In this document: piece by piece, positions 35,780 to 46,103 of the stretch
Position numbering within the stretch: position 1 is the stretch's first letter
Layout: each line of letters opens with the position of its first letter
Assembly: GCA_014925825.1 (NCBI GenBank)
Contig: JACGCK010000010.1
Span: 717,161 to 781,160 of the forward strand
Reading direction: 5' to 3'
Length of the DNA: 64,000 bases
From: Pholiota molesta
Taxonomy: Eukaryota; Basidiomycota; Agaricomycetes; Agaricales; Strophariaceae
The notes under the pieces: model-generated
What the model was told of the DNA's origin: nothing
Database searches by the model: none
Seen by the model: only the letters and a program-made list of their open reading frames with translations
Translations under genes and position numbers: made by a program

Positions 35780-36741
35780 ATGACAATCTTGTTAACAGGT
35801 GGAACCGGGAAGACTGGCGCACTACTCGCAGACGCCCTACATGCTGCGAATCTGCCGTTCATAATCGCAACACGAAGTGGTAAGGCGCCCGCGCCCTACA
35901 AGGCCGTGACTTTCGACTGGAACGACCCAACCACGTTCGAAAACCCATTCAAGGCCGATCCCAACATTGACCGCGTCTACATCGTCGGCCCTGCACACGC
36001 ATACGACCACTTGACGCCTGTCCGACCATTCATTGACCTAGCGAAGGCCAAGGGAGTGAAGCGGTTTGTCTTGCTGAGTGCAAGTCAAGAGGGACCCGAC
36101 GGTGCACTTCTAGGAGCCGTTCACAAGTATCTCACCGACATCGGCGTTGACTACGCCGTGTTGCGCCCAACCTGGTTCCAACGTACGTCTGCTCCCAAGT
36201 TATTTGATTGCCTTGAGTTAGCTTTTGTTATAGAGAATTTTGGCACCAATGTCGTCGTCCCCATTCGCGATGGCAATCACATCTTTTCAGCCACTAGGGA
36301 TGGGCGTATTCCTTTCGTGTCCGCAGATGATATTGCCGAAAAAGCATTCGAAGCGTTGACAGTGGAGCCGAGCCTCAACAAAGACGTGCTGATCTTTGGT
36401 CCAGAATTACTGTCCTTTGACGAGGTATGCGATTGAAGGACGTTTCCAGAATGGATAAGCACTGACAAGAGTCGGGAACCTAGGTCGCCAAGCTCTTCAG
36501 CTCGATCCTCGGACGAGAGATTACCCACAAAAGGATGTCCACCGACGAACTGGAGAAGATATTCAGCGACTTGAGAGTCAGTGATGGTAAGTATGCGGCT
36601 TACTATGCGAACATGGAGAACAATGCTTCAAAGGGCGTCGAGGAAGATCTGTTCAACTCCAGTGACGACAAGAAATTTGTTGGAAAGCGGCGGTTGAAGG
36701 AATATATCCGAGCCAATCGTGAATTGTGGATCAAGCAGTAG
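35780..36741 (+). CDS. EasG/NmrA-like NAD(P)-dependent oxidoreductase, copy 3
   Basis: Exons 35780-36182, 36234-36424 and 36484-36741 give 283 residues, one codon more than the other copies in the last exon. The Rossmann loop and family core are intact. Its variable segments are VGPAHAYDHLTP after RVYI, EGPDGA after ASQ, and EKIFSDLRVSDGKYAAYY in the last exon. The first splice junction reads Gln (TWFQ-QNFG) where copies 1 and 2 have Glu. Blocks A and B are both present upstream, so this copy has the fullest duplicated flank. An in-frame ATG at 35681 is not used in this call because it lies before the TATA box. Confidence 0.88.
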
Positions 36742-37245
36742 ACTTCCCCCTTGTTCCTCCCTATGAATATGCATCAGTAGTTGTTATTCAATGGAACCAG
36801 AGAGATTGGATACTGAAGCGCCAGCTGAGCGGGAGGTCGCGGGTGGGTGCATTAGGGGTGCTAATTTCAACTTTCAGATGGGTGATGGCTTGAACTCGGA
36901 AAAGATATCAAGAACCTGTCTCCAGGTTCTTGGGCAGGTATCACAGCCATTTGGACAAGACGCGCAACTTGAGCTTGAATGGTCGGCTGGCGGTCGGCAT
37001 GGTTTCAAACTTTCGTCAATGCGGTGGAAGAGGTTTGCTGAATGCTTGCGTTCCAAACAACTATTGGCATCACTCTGAACTGCTTCAACTTTGGCCTCAT
37101 CGTTGAACATACGCATAGAGTGGCAACATACGGAACTCTGAATCGAACCGGAAGGCTATCACTTGCACGTCCTTGGCTGAACGTTGAACGCTAAATACAC
37201 AATCGCCCTCTTTTTTTTCTGTCTGTATCAGCCCCATAGAGTTCA
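36742..37245. other. intergenic
   Basis: No gene was recognised. Shared reductase-unit flank extends a short way past the stop of copy 3 (TAGTTGTTA and GAGATTGGATxCTGAA are shared with copies 1 and 2). Confidence 0.5.
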
Positions 37246-38881
37246 ATGGCTACCTCTACCGGACCCGTTACCCATGGCGTGCAATCAACCTCGACCTCAA
37301 CTTTTATCTCTATGTCGTTGGATATACATATTTTACTGCTCCAGCACCTTGATCCTCCAGATATCGTCTCCTTTAGGAAGGTGCGCGTGCCCATTTTGCT
37401 TGAATGTAGAGCGCGTCACTGACACTTGTCAAACAATACATGTATATAGACATGTAAAACTCTTCTCGATGCCACACATCAGCGCATCGTTTGGATAAAC
37501 GCCTTGAAAAAAATGTGTCTGGAAAACACTGTCTATCTCCACTCATATCCTGTCGCAGATATGTCCATCCCAGAGCTGGAGTATGCTGCGTCGACGCCCG
37601 AACGATGGAACCGTTATATACGGAAACATAAAGGGGAGAAAGACTTCACACCTTCGCCTCTAACGCGTACCCTCCTCAACCCGGATGACTACTGGCATCC
37701 AAGCAACTTGGCACATTCCCTGACTTTCGCAATATTGGAACAACTATATCTTGTCCCAGGAGGGCGCTTTTTGGTTACGTTATCGCAAAGCCGTATATAT
37801 GTTTGGGACCTAGGTATCGCTGGGATCACAGAGCCAAAATCAGAGCCAATCTCGGAAATTCCATCGCAAGGCCAGTGGTTTTCGACTCATCCGTCACTTG
37901 ATGGCGAAGGCCTCAGAATTATCACTTCAGACCAGTATTACGGAGATGCCAGGTGAGCCTTCTTAACTTCTTCCAAGCTTATAACGCTAAAGTCATTCAT
38001 AGTCATTGTTTCGAAGTCTTTGAGATATTTCCCTGGAAACCCGATGCCGAGCTGAAACGAATTGCAACCCTAAACGTCGAGACGCAACAGGGCCTGGATC
38101 TCACCTCGGTGGTTGGAGATCTTCTAATACTTGTATGTGGCTCCATCCTCAAGCTTTGGAATTTTGCTACCCATGGTTGGGCGACTTGGAATACGGGAAA
38201 GCCATCAAAACAAGTATGACCCATGTCCAACAATAAGCCCTCATTTACTGACAGCTTTTATAGATTTTGGCAACAGATAAATGTATCATTTTAATTGAAT
38301 CCGACAACCTCTCCGTCTGGGACATTCCTTCGCTTTCTTACGACATCATGCACAAGTTTCCAACCCTTGAACCTGATACTGTTACCCAGCCACGGATGCG
38401 GATATCTTATCCTGTCGATTTCGAGACTCCTGCCCCCGATGATTGCGCGGGGCTATGCGACTGGTACACCGGAAGCCCGCAGCCGCTTTGGTTTGACTTC
38501 TTTTTGGACAGCTCCCCTGACAGCCAAGTATTCCAAAGGTTCAAGATCAACATCGACGACCTCGATCTACCTGCGATTCCTCTCAGTTCAGAACGCTGCT
38601 TCCGCATCCTTCAAGATTCATCCATGATCATCAGCCCTTACCGAGTCTGTGGTGATTATATTTCCATTCTGACATGGGGCCTCCCTGGGATTGCGATTCA
38701 TGCACGAAGCTCTTCACCAGATGATAGTCGCGACATATTCTTTTTATCGCGCGACCCAACTCAGAGTGAACCGCGCCAGATTTCCTTTTGTCCGATATCT
38801 GGGAGGCTATGCTGTATCAGCCCTACGACCATAACGATTACAGATTATTTGCCGTCGCCGTTCAAGCCTGCCGCCTCATGA
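37246..38881 (+). CDS. F-box protein with beta-propeller-like C-terminal region
   Basis: Four exons, 37246-37380, 37450-37952, 38003-38213 and 38264-38881, give 488 residues. The F-box spans the first splice junction: MSLDIHILLLQHLDPPDIVS, then FRK joined to TCKTLLDATHQRIVWINAL. After it comes CLENTVYLHSYPV and a long region with WD-like strands (RFLVTLSQSRIYVWDLG, ILKLWNF, NLSVWDIPSL), typical of fungal F-box proteins. It probably serves as a substrate receptor of an SCF-type ubiquitin ligase. The ATG chosen is the only one in frame that gives a complete F-box; the ORF beginning at 37504 alone would lose it. Its position beside the reductases does not by itself link it to their pathway. Confidence 0.82.
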
Positions 38882-39491
38882 CGATGACGCTCCGGTATGA
38901 TGCCATTTGTGCGAGACCCATTGGATTACTCGCACAAGGGTGTGTTGAGCTGCAGAGATCGACCGATGACTAGGCGTGGGCGACCCTCCAAAAAGCGAAG
39001 TCGCCAGCCTTCGGTCTGATCTGAACGCATCGTCACCTTGGACTTAGCTATCGCGCGTCGCGCGTTCACCTACGCTCTCCTTACCCTCGTACCGTAACGC
39101 GGTCCTGACACACATGCAAGATTTCTCCAAAACCATGTCATCATTATTTACTACTCCATCCGTCATTAGATTTAGTATATTGATATAGTCAAGATCCATA
39201 AAGGAAGTGGTAACTTCTTCTGTGAGTGGTTGGTCGATGTTTTCATTGAAGAAGTAGGTTGAGTTGTGGTCGCAATGCACGAGTGCCCAGCAAAGGCTAT
39301 GCATTGATATTGTCGCCATCGGCACTTCTGTGTTTTTGTTTTTGCGTACTTTGATAATTCATCCTGCAGTCTATCTGATATCATGCGTCGTTCCCAACAA
39401 TATCAGGACTCAGGAGTCAAAATTTTTGAGAAACCAGAGTCCAGACGCACGGCGCACCGCAGCCGCCAAAAGCTTGATCCAGAAAGGATCC
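38882..39491. other. intergenic with a partial third copy of block A
   Basis: No gene was recognised. Around 39018-39110 the sequence (GATCTGAAC, GCGCGT, ACGCTCTCCTTACCCTCGT) resembles the start of block A at 30699 and 35096, so it may be another fragment of the duplicated flank. Confidence 0.4.
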
Positions 39492-39498
39492 AAAAAAA
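39492..39498 (-). terminator. RNA polymerase III terminator of tRNA-Ala
   Basis: Seven A on the plus strand (T7 in the transcript sense) begin two bases beyond the 3' end of the tRNA. Confidence 0.65.
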
Positions 39499-39500
39499 TT

Positions 39501-39593
39501 GGACGCATTGGGAATTGAACCCAACACCTCTCGCAAATCACCGGTTGATTCACAATGCTAAGCGAGCGTGATAACCAACTACACCATGTGCCC
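39501..39593 (-). tRNA. tRNA-Ala (AGC), with a 20-nt intron
   Basis: The mature part is identical by eye to the tRNA at 26779-26863, including G3-U70, the A5-C68 mismatch and the TTCAATT T loop. Only the intron differs: here 20 nt (39555-39536), again directly after base 37. The anticodon AGC is at 39559-39557. Intron divergence with perfect exon conservation shows the two genes are not a fresh duplication, or that exons are kept alike by selection or conversion. Confidence 0.9.
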
Positions 39594-39676
39594 AGTGAAA
39601 TAGTTCTTACATTTTGTTTATAAATAGTCGTGGCACGAGACTTCACATAATTGGCCTTGTAGCTTCAACTAATTTA

Positions 39677-40511
39677 CAGTCATTCACCGGTCTATGACCC
39701 AACCAAATTTGAATTGCCTTGATTTGTCGTATATTCATGGCTGTAAATATTCTGAGTAGACAGATTGATTCATATGGATGTAGACTACGATTCTGCACCT
39801 TTGGAATAAGGAGAAACCCAATCTTTGTGGCCTTGTTTTGAAAGTAAGTGATTGAAGCCTTTTGTGTCAAAACCGGTCAATGACCCAACGTCCCATCATG
39901 ATGTGAATCCAAATATGGATGCATCGCGCTTAGTACTACAAAGTTACTGTCGCCGCCACCACCTGCAGGAGCAATAAATCTAATATCTGACCACCTTTTC
40001 CAGTGGCTAATCGATGTTTACTTGCTCCCCATATTTATTTCCCTCTCAATCATTCTGATAACATTGGTACAATGGATATGCACCGTAAAAATAGGATTGC
40101 TCCGAATTCGGCATCATATCTCGGCAAGTTTGATGCGACGCGGTCAGACACCCTGATCAAGCTCAAAGCCATGCATTTGGTCTATTCACAAAGTATCGAG
40201 GCTTCTACCACATTAGAGCAGTCATATTTGGAATAGTTTATATCAGAAATATGTGCTAGTGAAAAGAAATGGCAGAAAACAGGCTGAAACTCGCCAACAT
40301 CACCCAAACAATATTCACAAGAGTAGCAAAATGCACCCATTCTGCGAATATCAAATTCTGCAGAGATCTAAAAAATTATTCCTTGCACATAGCTATAGCC
40401 ATGTAGTACACAAATGCTGTCCTAAAATTATAGAAAACTACATAAAGATTTGAGTCCGTAATCTGGACTTGGGTCATTGACCGGTGTGTGTCATTGACCG
40501 GTGAATGACTG
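39677..40511. mobile_element. non-autonomous TA-flanked DNA transposon (MITE-like)
   Basis: The left end CAGTCATTCACCGGTCTATG and the reverse complement of the right end, CAGTCATTCACCGGTCAATG, differ at one base. Both ends are flanked by TA (39675-39676 and 40512-40513), the target duplication of Tc1/mariner/pogo elements. The motif CCGGTCAATGACCCAA recurs at 39873-39888 and inverted near 40470-40485. The 835-bp element has no transposase frame. Confidence 0.75.
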
Positions 40512-40513
40512 TA

Positions 40514-40997
40514 GATACAGACTAAATATCACAAAATCTTTACTTACCTTCGGTGTCAGTCTTGCAATTCAGGTATGTAATGCACGTTCAATATCATTAA
40601 CTATCTACTCATTACCTAGAACCAAAGAAAGTGGTACAAATCAAGTAGAGCCGTTCCTTATTGCATAGCCTGTGATTCCGACCGCGAAAAGCTCCTTGAG
40701 GTATTTCTATTCTTCCTTTTTACATGCTGATCGTTTTTTTAGAGAATTTCAGACAATTCTATTTCTGCGATTCTGTTTTACTGCTGGTAATAATCACTGC
40801 GAGGTCCAGCTGGTCGACATGCTTTTCAGACTATTTTACGATGTGGATGGAATATCGTATACGTCCCTCATTCAGACATCCAGCAAGGTCGGGGCCTCGT
40901 CGACATTTATCGCTATTTTTAGTTCTAGAAGATTATATTATCACACGCAGTGCACGAAACATTTTGGCCTTGAATTGAACAAGCTGGGCCCATCCCT
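40514..40997. other. intergenic
   Basis: No gene was recognised between the transposon-like element and the end of the bestrophin-like gene. Confidence 0.5.
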
Positions 40998-43308
40998 TCA
41001 AACCTTCTTCCGTGTCGTCTCCTCGACCTTCCGCCATCCCGCGACAAGGGCTCTGCGCATACTTGGATCACCAGCGGGGACAGTGCCATTATCGTCTATA
41101 TGAGTGTATAACTCCATCTTCGCCAGTTCCTGCGCATCGCGAACATCTATCGGTGCTAACGGTTTGTTCCTAAATAAACAAGCGTAGTAAGCAAAGGAGT
41201 TCGAGGGAGAATAATATAGAGGTCAGACAATTTGTTGAAAATATATTCGAGCGGGTCGTGGTTTGCGTTCTGAAAGCGGGGTCAGACGTTGCGATATTAT
41301 GCGAAGCAAGGTTGACATACTGCTGTGATCTCAGCGAGATCGCGGTGAAGAGATAGACAGAAATAATCAAGATCTAATGGGTGAATGTAGTGAATCAGTT
41401 TATGTGCGACAAGGATATGGGATACTTACCCAAATCGTTCAAGTCATAATTGAATGGGTTCTCGCTAATTTTGTCGTAGCGTCAGCAAGCAATGAACGGG
41501 TGTAGTTGATAAATGAACACACATTTCGTGACCAATCTCAAGGAATCCCAGTAGAAGGAACGAAGCAAATGCCGTTGCCGGAATCGTTATAATACCATAG
41601 GATGAATAAATTTGGAACTGTAACAAAAAAAGTCCAATGTCCAATGAGACTGATTGACTTATATCTGTGGAGATTTGAATTAACTGACAGGAAGCAGAAG
41701 AAGATAAATCCTATAAATATTCCGTTATCAATAGTCGCAATTCAAATTCGAAGCAAGTGCGCACCAGAGGGACATCCGCAAATGCGCTTGATAGGCAAAC
41801 GGAAGAGGAGTGTTGCAGATTCTTTCGAGATTTGACAAGGTGTCAGTTAGTAGGAAGATGTTGTTCGTTAATCCAGAGGCAATAGCAGGCTTCACGAAGT
41901 CATGTTTCATGAGATCTATACATCAAAATAGTCAGCATTATATAGTAGAACCTCATCACTATCAACGCACAGGCCGAATAACTAGCGGGGGAAAAAGTCA
42001 GAGAGTCAGATTAGACGCTATATATGGATGATAGAACAGCAGTTCACTCACTTGGACAGTGTCAGTAATATTTCGAGCGGGACGTGACTCTCAACAATCT
42101 CAGAATAGGCTTTTCGCTTCTTCCTCTTCTCCTCGTGCTTTGACCAATGGGTAAATCCTCGCCCGATCCACCTGAACAGTCGCAGCAGCGGGATATAATC
42201 CAACACCGACACGTGAGGTGGGTTCCTCGCAGGCTTCAGCACGAATTCGCTTTCCACCTCAGGTAGCACAGCTTCAGGATCATACTGATCTCGGTCTCCA
42301 ATGTCAATGGCTACCGCCTTGCGGGAATACGTGTCATTCGGAATGTGAACAGAACTCCTAGAGCCGCTCCCATGCGCGCTCTCTTTATCGGCTTTGACTC
42401 CCTCGGCCTTTTCCTGGACATCTGCTTTAGCCTCCGCATCGGGGCCATCGTCGAGCAGGAAGTCGTGTCCATCGCGCAGATGCCAGAGAGGAAGCTTTTC
42501 GGTCTCGTGTTTCGGAGGTGCGATGCTACCTGCAGGCTGGTTGGCGTAACGTGGGAGGAAGGCGATGAGAGGATAGAGGTCGCGATAATAGACACCTTGT
42601 TCGCCACGGAGCAGATGCTATGGAGGACGTTGTGGGTATGAGCATGCTCGATCGCAAATGAACTCAGATAATAACCTTGACAGACACCGCAAACGCTTGA
42701 ATCTTTAAAGGAGACCTCAAGCGTTAGAATTAGATTGCGCTCGGATTAACAGAGGGACTCACCAGGTTGATCATCGTCTTCTTTTCAATTGTGACCTCCA
42801 GCTGATTCATAGGTTTCTCCCCAGAGTCCGCCAAAAATTTTCGGTCTACTGGTACATGTACCCAGATCTGCAAACATGAGGGCGAATTCTAAATAACCAT
42901 TGAGACAACAACCTACCATCTGTGCCATGTTCTTCGAAGCGACGATGATGTTTGTCCACATCTTTCGACCATCTTGATACCTAAAAACATATAAATCCGT
43001 ACAGAATACAAGCAATAGCCGAAGCTCACCTCTCATATGCGGATGATGTTCTGAAAGATATCACTAGACCGAGGACGAGACCGAGGACCGTTAGCAACTG
43101 GTTTGACACCCCCAAGTCGACACTTGTCTTCAACGAAACGAGGGAAACAACTGTCGCTTGGAATTAAAACTAATATGCGTGATAATCCAACTGTCGTACC
43201 TGTAGCAATAAGAGTAAAGAAGGTGACTTCCGGCCAAATGTCATCTAGGACAGTGGCCGAGAACTTTTTGGCCGACCAGTGCCCGAACAGAGGATTCTTC
43301 GCCACCAT
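40998..43308 (-). CDS. bestrophin/UPF0187-family anion channel-like membrane protein
   Basis: Fourteen exons join in phase: 43308-43200, 43150-43030, 42980-42917, 42867-42763, 42702-42676, 42617-42052, 41981-41971, 41915-41765, 41710-41689, 41617-41523, 41464-41430, 41373-41321, 41269-41229 and 41169-40998, giving 523 residues. The N-terminus ATVLDDIWPEVTFFTLIAT, LLTVLGLVLGLVISFRTSSA, YERYQDGRKMWTNI, GVYYRDLYPLIAFLPRYAN, a poorly conserved polar insert, TPLPFAYQAHLRMSLWIYLL, LLLGFLEIGHEIENPFNYD and DLDYFCLSLHRDLAEIT match the fungal bestrophin-like (RFP-TM/UPF0187) family. The role is probably anion conductance in a cell membrane; the exact membrane is unknown. Exon seven is 11 nt (see findings). 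One donor (AAATT|GTCTGA, 41229/41228) is weak but the frame and family sequence require it. Confidence 0.88.
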
Positions 43309-44391
43309 AAGTCAATTTAACGCAGAATAGACTGGAAAGATGGATGAAGGCCTTCAAAGGCGACAAAACCACTATCCGGTAGTAGATGGGAAGATGGAAG
43401 AGAAAAGAATCCCGAGTCGCCCAGAACCTCGTATTTAACGAGCAGAAGCCTATTAATAATGTCAATCCTCGTGTTGGAAGCATGTTGCCTGGTGGTTGAA
43501 AATAAATTGTGGCAGCCTTGAGATGATTTTGACAATTCCTTCTGGAATCGAAAGGGATGATCGATGGCTGTGGACAGTGTTGAGAGTGACAAGTGGCCAA
43601 CTATTGAAAGTCCAGCACGGCCAGCTCGTGACAGAGATTACTTGCGAATGGACGCCTTTTCGAAGCAGTTTGAGGTCGCAATTATTGATACACAGGTGCG
43701 GTGAGAATTCCTGTAGTCAACTTTCAAGGAACGTGTTCTCGGACTTCGCCGATCAATCATTTGGGTCTTTGCGTAAAAGTTACTTTAACTTACGAGTACA
43801 AAAACACTTGTGGAGCCACAAGACTTCATTCTCCTCAAACCACCGCCCTCAAACATTGAACCCTTCTAGCAATACTTCTCACGAAAGCAAGTTTCAAATC
43901 AGTGAACTTGTTTTTCATTGATATTCAACGAAAAGCGCCAGTATTTTCCCGCCGAGGGCCGAAGGGGTTGGAGAAGTGGCCTATAGGTGCGTGCGGCACC
44001 TGCCATTAGATCTGGAGGATGTGTTCCGTCACCCTACAAGACACCATTAGCAGACTATAATAGACAAGATGAAATGGAAGGTAACATACAATCAGCCAAG
44101 CCGGGAATCCTGGAGAAAAGTCGGTGACACTGTCCAGCCCCCGCCAATTTTTTTTCACTGACTTGAATCATGCGATAGCAGTGCACCATGGTGCCGGTGA
44201 CCACGCATGGCAAAGATTTGTTCGAACATAGCGCGTAGAGTGCTTCTCAAAAGCGTAATGCGCTAGCGACGAGCGTTCGTAAGGACTGTCTGTACAGGCT
44301 AATCGTGAACCACTGTCCCCGTCTATCATCAAGTCCAGGCACCGATAGCGACCAGACTAATGTAGGAGTGGCGTTCCGCACGTTAGGATCG
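43309..44391. other. intergenic
   Basis: This holds the bestrophin-like 5' flank and about 1 kb of non-coding sequence. The plus-strand frame at 43496-43921 has no family resemblance. Confidence 0.5.
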
Positions 44392-45280
44392 CTATCCCAG
44401 GACAGCAGTGAGCAGTCGCTCCCCTAATATATCGTGAACCTCCGATGTCAGATGCAAATCATCCATCCAAATGCAACCACCCTCATTGGATGGGTCGTCT
44501 TCGCTGAAATCGTATTCTAGAGGGTCTTCAAGCACGTCTGTGAGTACTTGATGCGGTGAGAAGAGGAGTACTGTCGCCTCCTTGCTGGACAACCCAAATT
44601 TGGTTGTCTGCGCCTGCAGTACCTCGTTCCAGGTCTTTACACGATCTTCTATCACCTGGACAGACTCAGATTCTATCGCTATGGATGAAGCGTTAGATGT
44701 ACGTGGTTGGAAATCATATGAGGCCAAGTGACTATACCTTGTGGCGAGCGATCAATGGGTGGAATGTCAAACAGGACAAAGTTTCTGGCTCCAGCTTTGA
44801 CATAGAGGTGATGAAGAGTGTCGAAGAATTTCTCAACAATAGAGTCGAGTTCATCGCGCTCGGTGGTTCCACAATCGTTGATACCGAGAAAAACAACTAG
44901 CGACCGTGAAAGTCAGTTGGGAACCTTGGAAGGAAACAGAGTAACAAACAATAGATCGTTTCGTCCGGATCCAAGGCTGGCGTCTGATTGTTATCCTCTT
45001 TACTGGAGAACCTTTCGAAAAAGCGGGACAGCTGGTCCGAAAGATCGTCTTCGGCAGTGGCCCCAGGAAACGCGAAGTTGTACACTCTTGGTCGATCACT
45101 ATGTATTCGTCGTCGAAGATGGTCGACCTAAGAACGTCACTGGATGAATAGAATGGACGGACTGACAACTAGCCACGTACCCATGTCTTGCCTTCGCTCG
45201 ATTTGCAGTACGAGTCGCCGCTATTGGATGGGTAGTGTGCTTTAGTCGAGCTCGATTGAATAGCCCAAGAATCCCTTACA
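44392..45280 (-). CDS. SGNH/GDSL-type hydrolase, CE16-like (5' end unresolved)
   Basis: Exons that join in phase are (5' part ending 45280), 45220-45181, 45127-44950, 44896-44738 and 44678-44392. The Ser block NIVVFGDSYCKSSEGKTW, the GxND block FVFLGINDCG and the C-terminal WMDDLHLTSE segment with the catalytic Asp and His are all present. That makes it a complete SGNH esterase core, closest to the fungal CE16/GDSL group that deacetylates plant polysaccharides or cleaves lipid esters. The sequence upstream of 45280 stays open to about 45480 but offers no convincing ATG or signal peptide, so one or more short 5' exons are probably missing from this call. Substrate is unknown. Confidence 0.75.
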
Positions 45281-46103
45281 AGACGACGATATTCTGGAAC
45301 GACCGTCGCGCATGCCAACGTGAACCGCCAATCGCGATGGGTAAGCAGCCTGCATATGTTTGGTTTGATAAGTCAGATGTGGCCCAGCTGATCGATATCT
45401 GTACGGACTGGAGAGAGGGGGTAGTGGTGCGGGCATGTGCTTGTCCCGCGAGATGTGTGCCTTGTCGGGATCCCTCTTCTTGGGGCGTGATTCGGGACTT
45501 GTTTCTCCGCCCAAGTGCGGCTCAGACTCGGGGCATTGTCGTTTCCGTTTATTGGAAGCCATGGAAGGTGTTGCCAAGATGTTGCCAGGGGACAGGCTAT
45601 GAGGGGGGAGGAATCAAGCTTGGTCACGCCGTCACGCTCGTATCGGGAAATGCCAAAAGATGCCAAATCGAATGACTTCCTTAAAAGGGAAAATTTCCCT
45701 ATTCGAGTCTTTCGGCCCAGATAGGAGCCAAAATAACGCTTTGCGCCAAACATTCTGTGATTATTGGGCTCTGTCGGCTTGCTGAACCTTCTTCTGGCAG
45801 ACCCTTGATTTCGCAAAGCATTCGGCCATAAGTAAGGCCAGCGTTTTTTTGAGAGCAAGATCAGGAGCGGTGTCCATGAATTGGACGCTTTCAGTGCACA
45901 CTGCAAAAAGCCAATGATTGAAGTGAGCGGCATATTTTTAATATGGATGGATCTTAAAATTCGAGAAATACAAATATGAAAGACTGCTAATAATACAACG
46001 GAACCCTCAGAAAAAAACAGAATAATAAGAACATCGTATGCTGGAAGCAAATTGTATAAGCGTATTCGGCGAAATCAACGTTCAAACATTCAATCCATAC
46101 CAT
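45281..46103. other. intergenic, probably with the 5' exon(s) of the SGNH gene
   Basis: The minus strand from 45281 to about 45480 stays open in the SGNH frame. Beyond that nothing was recognised up to the end of the aldo-keto reductase. Confidence 0.4.
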
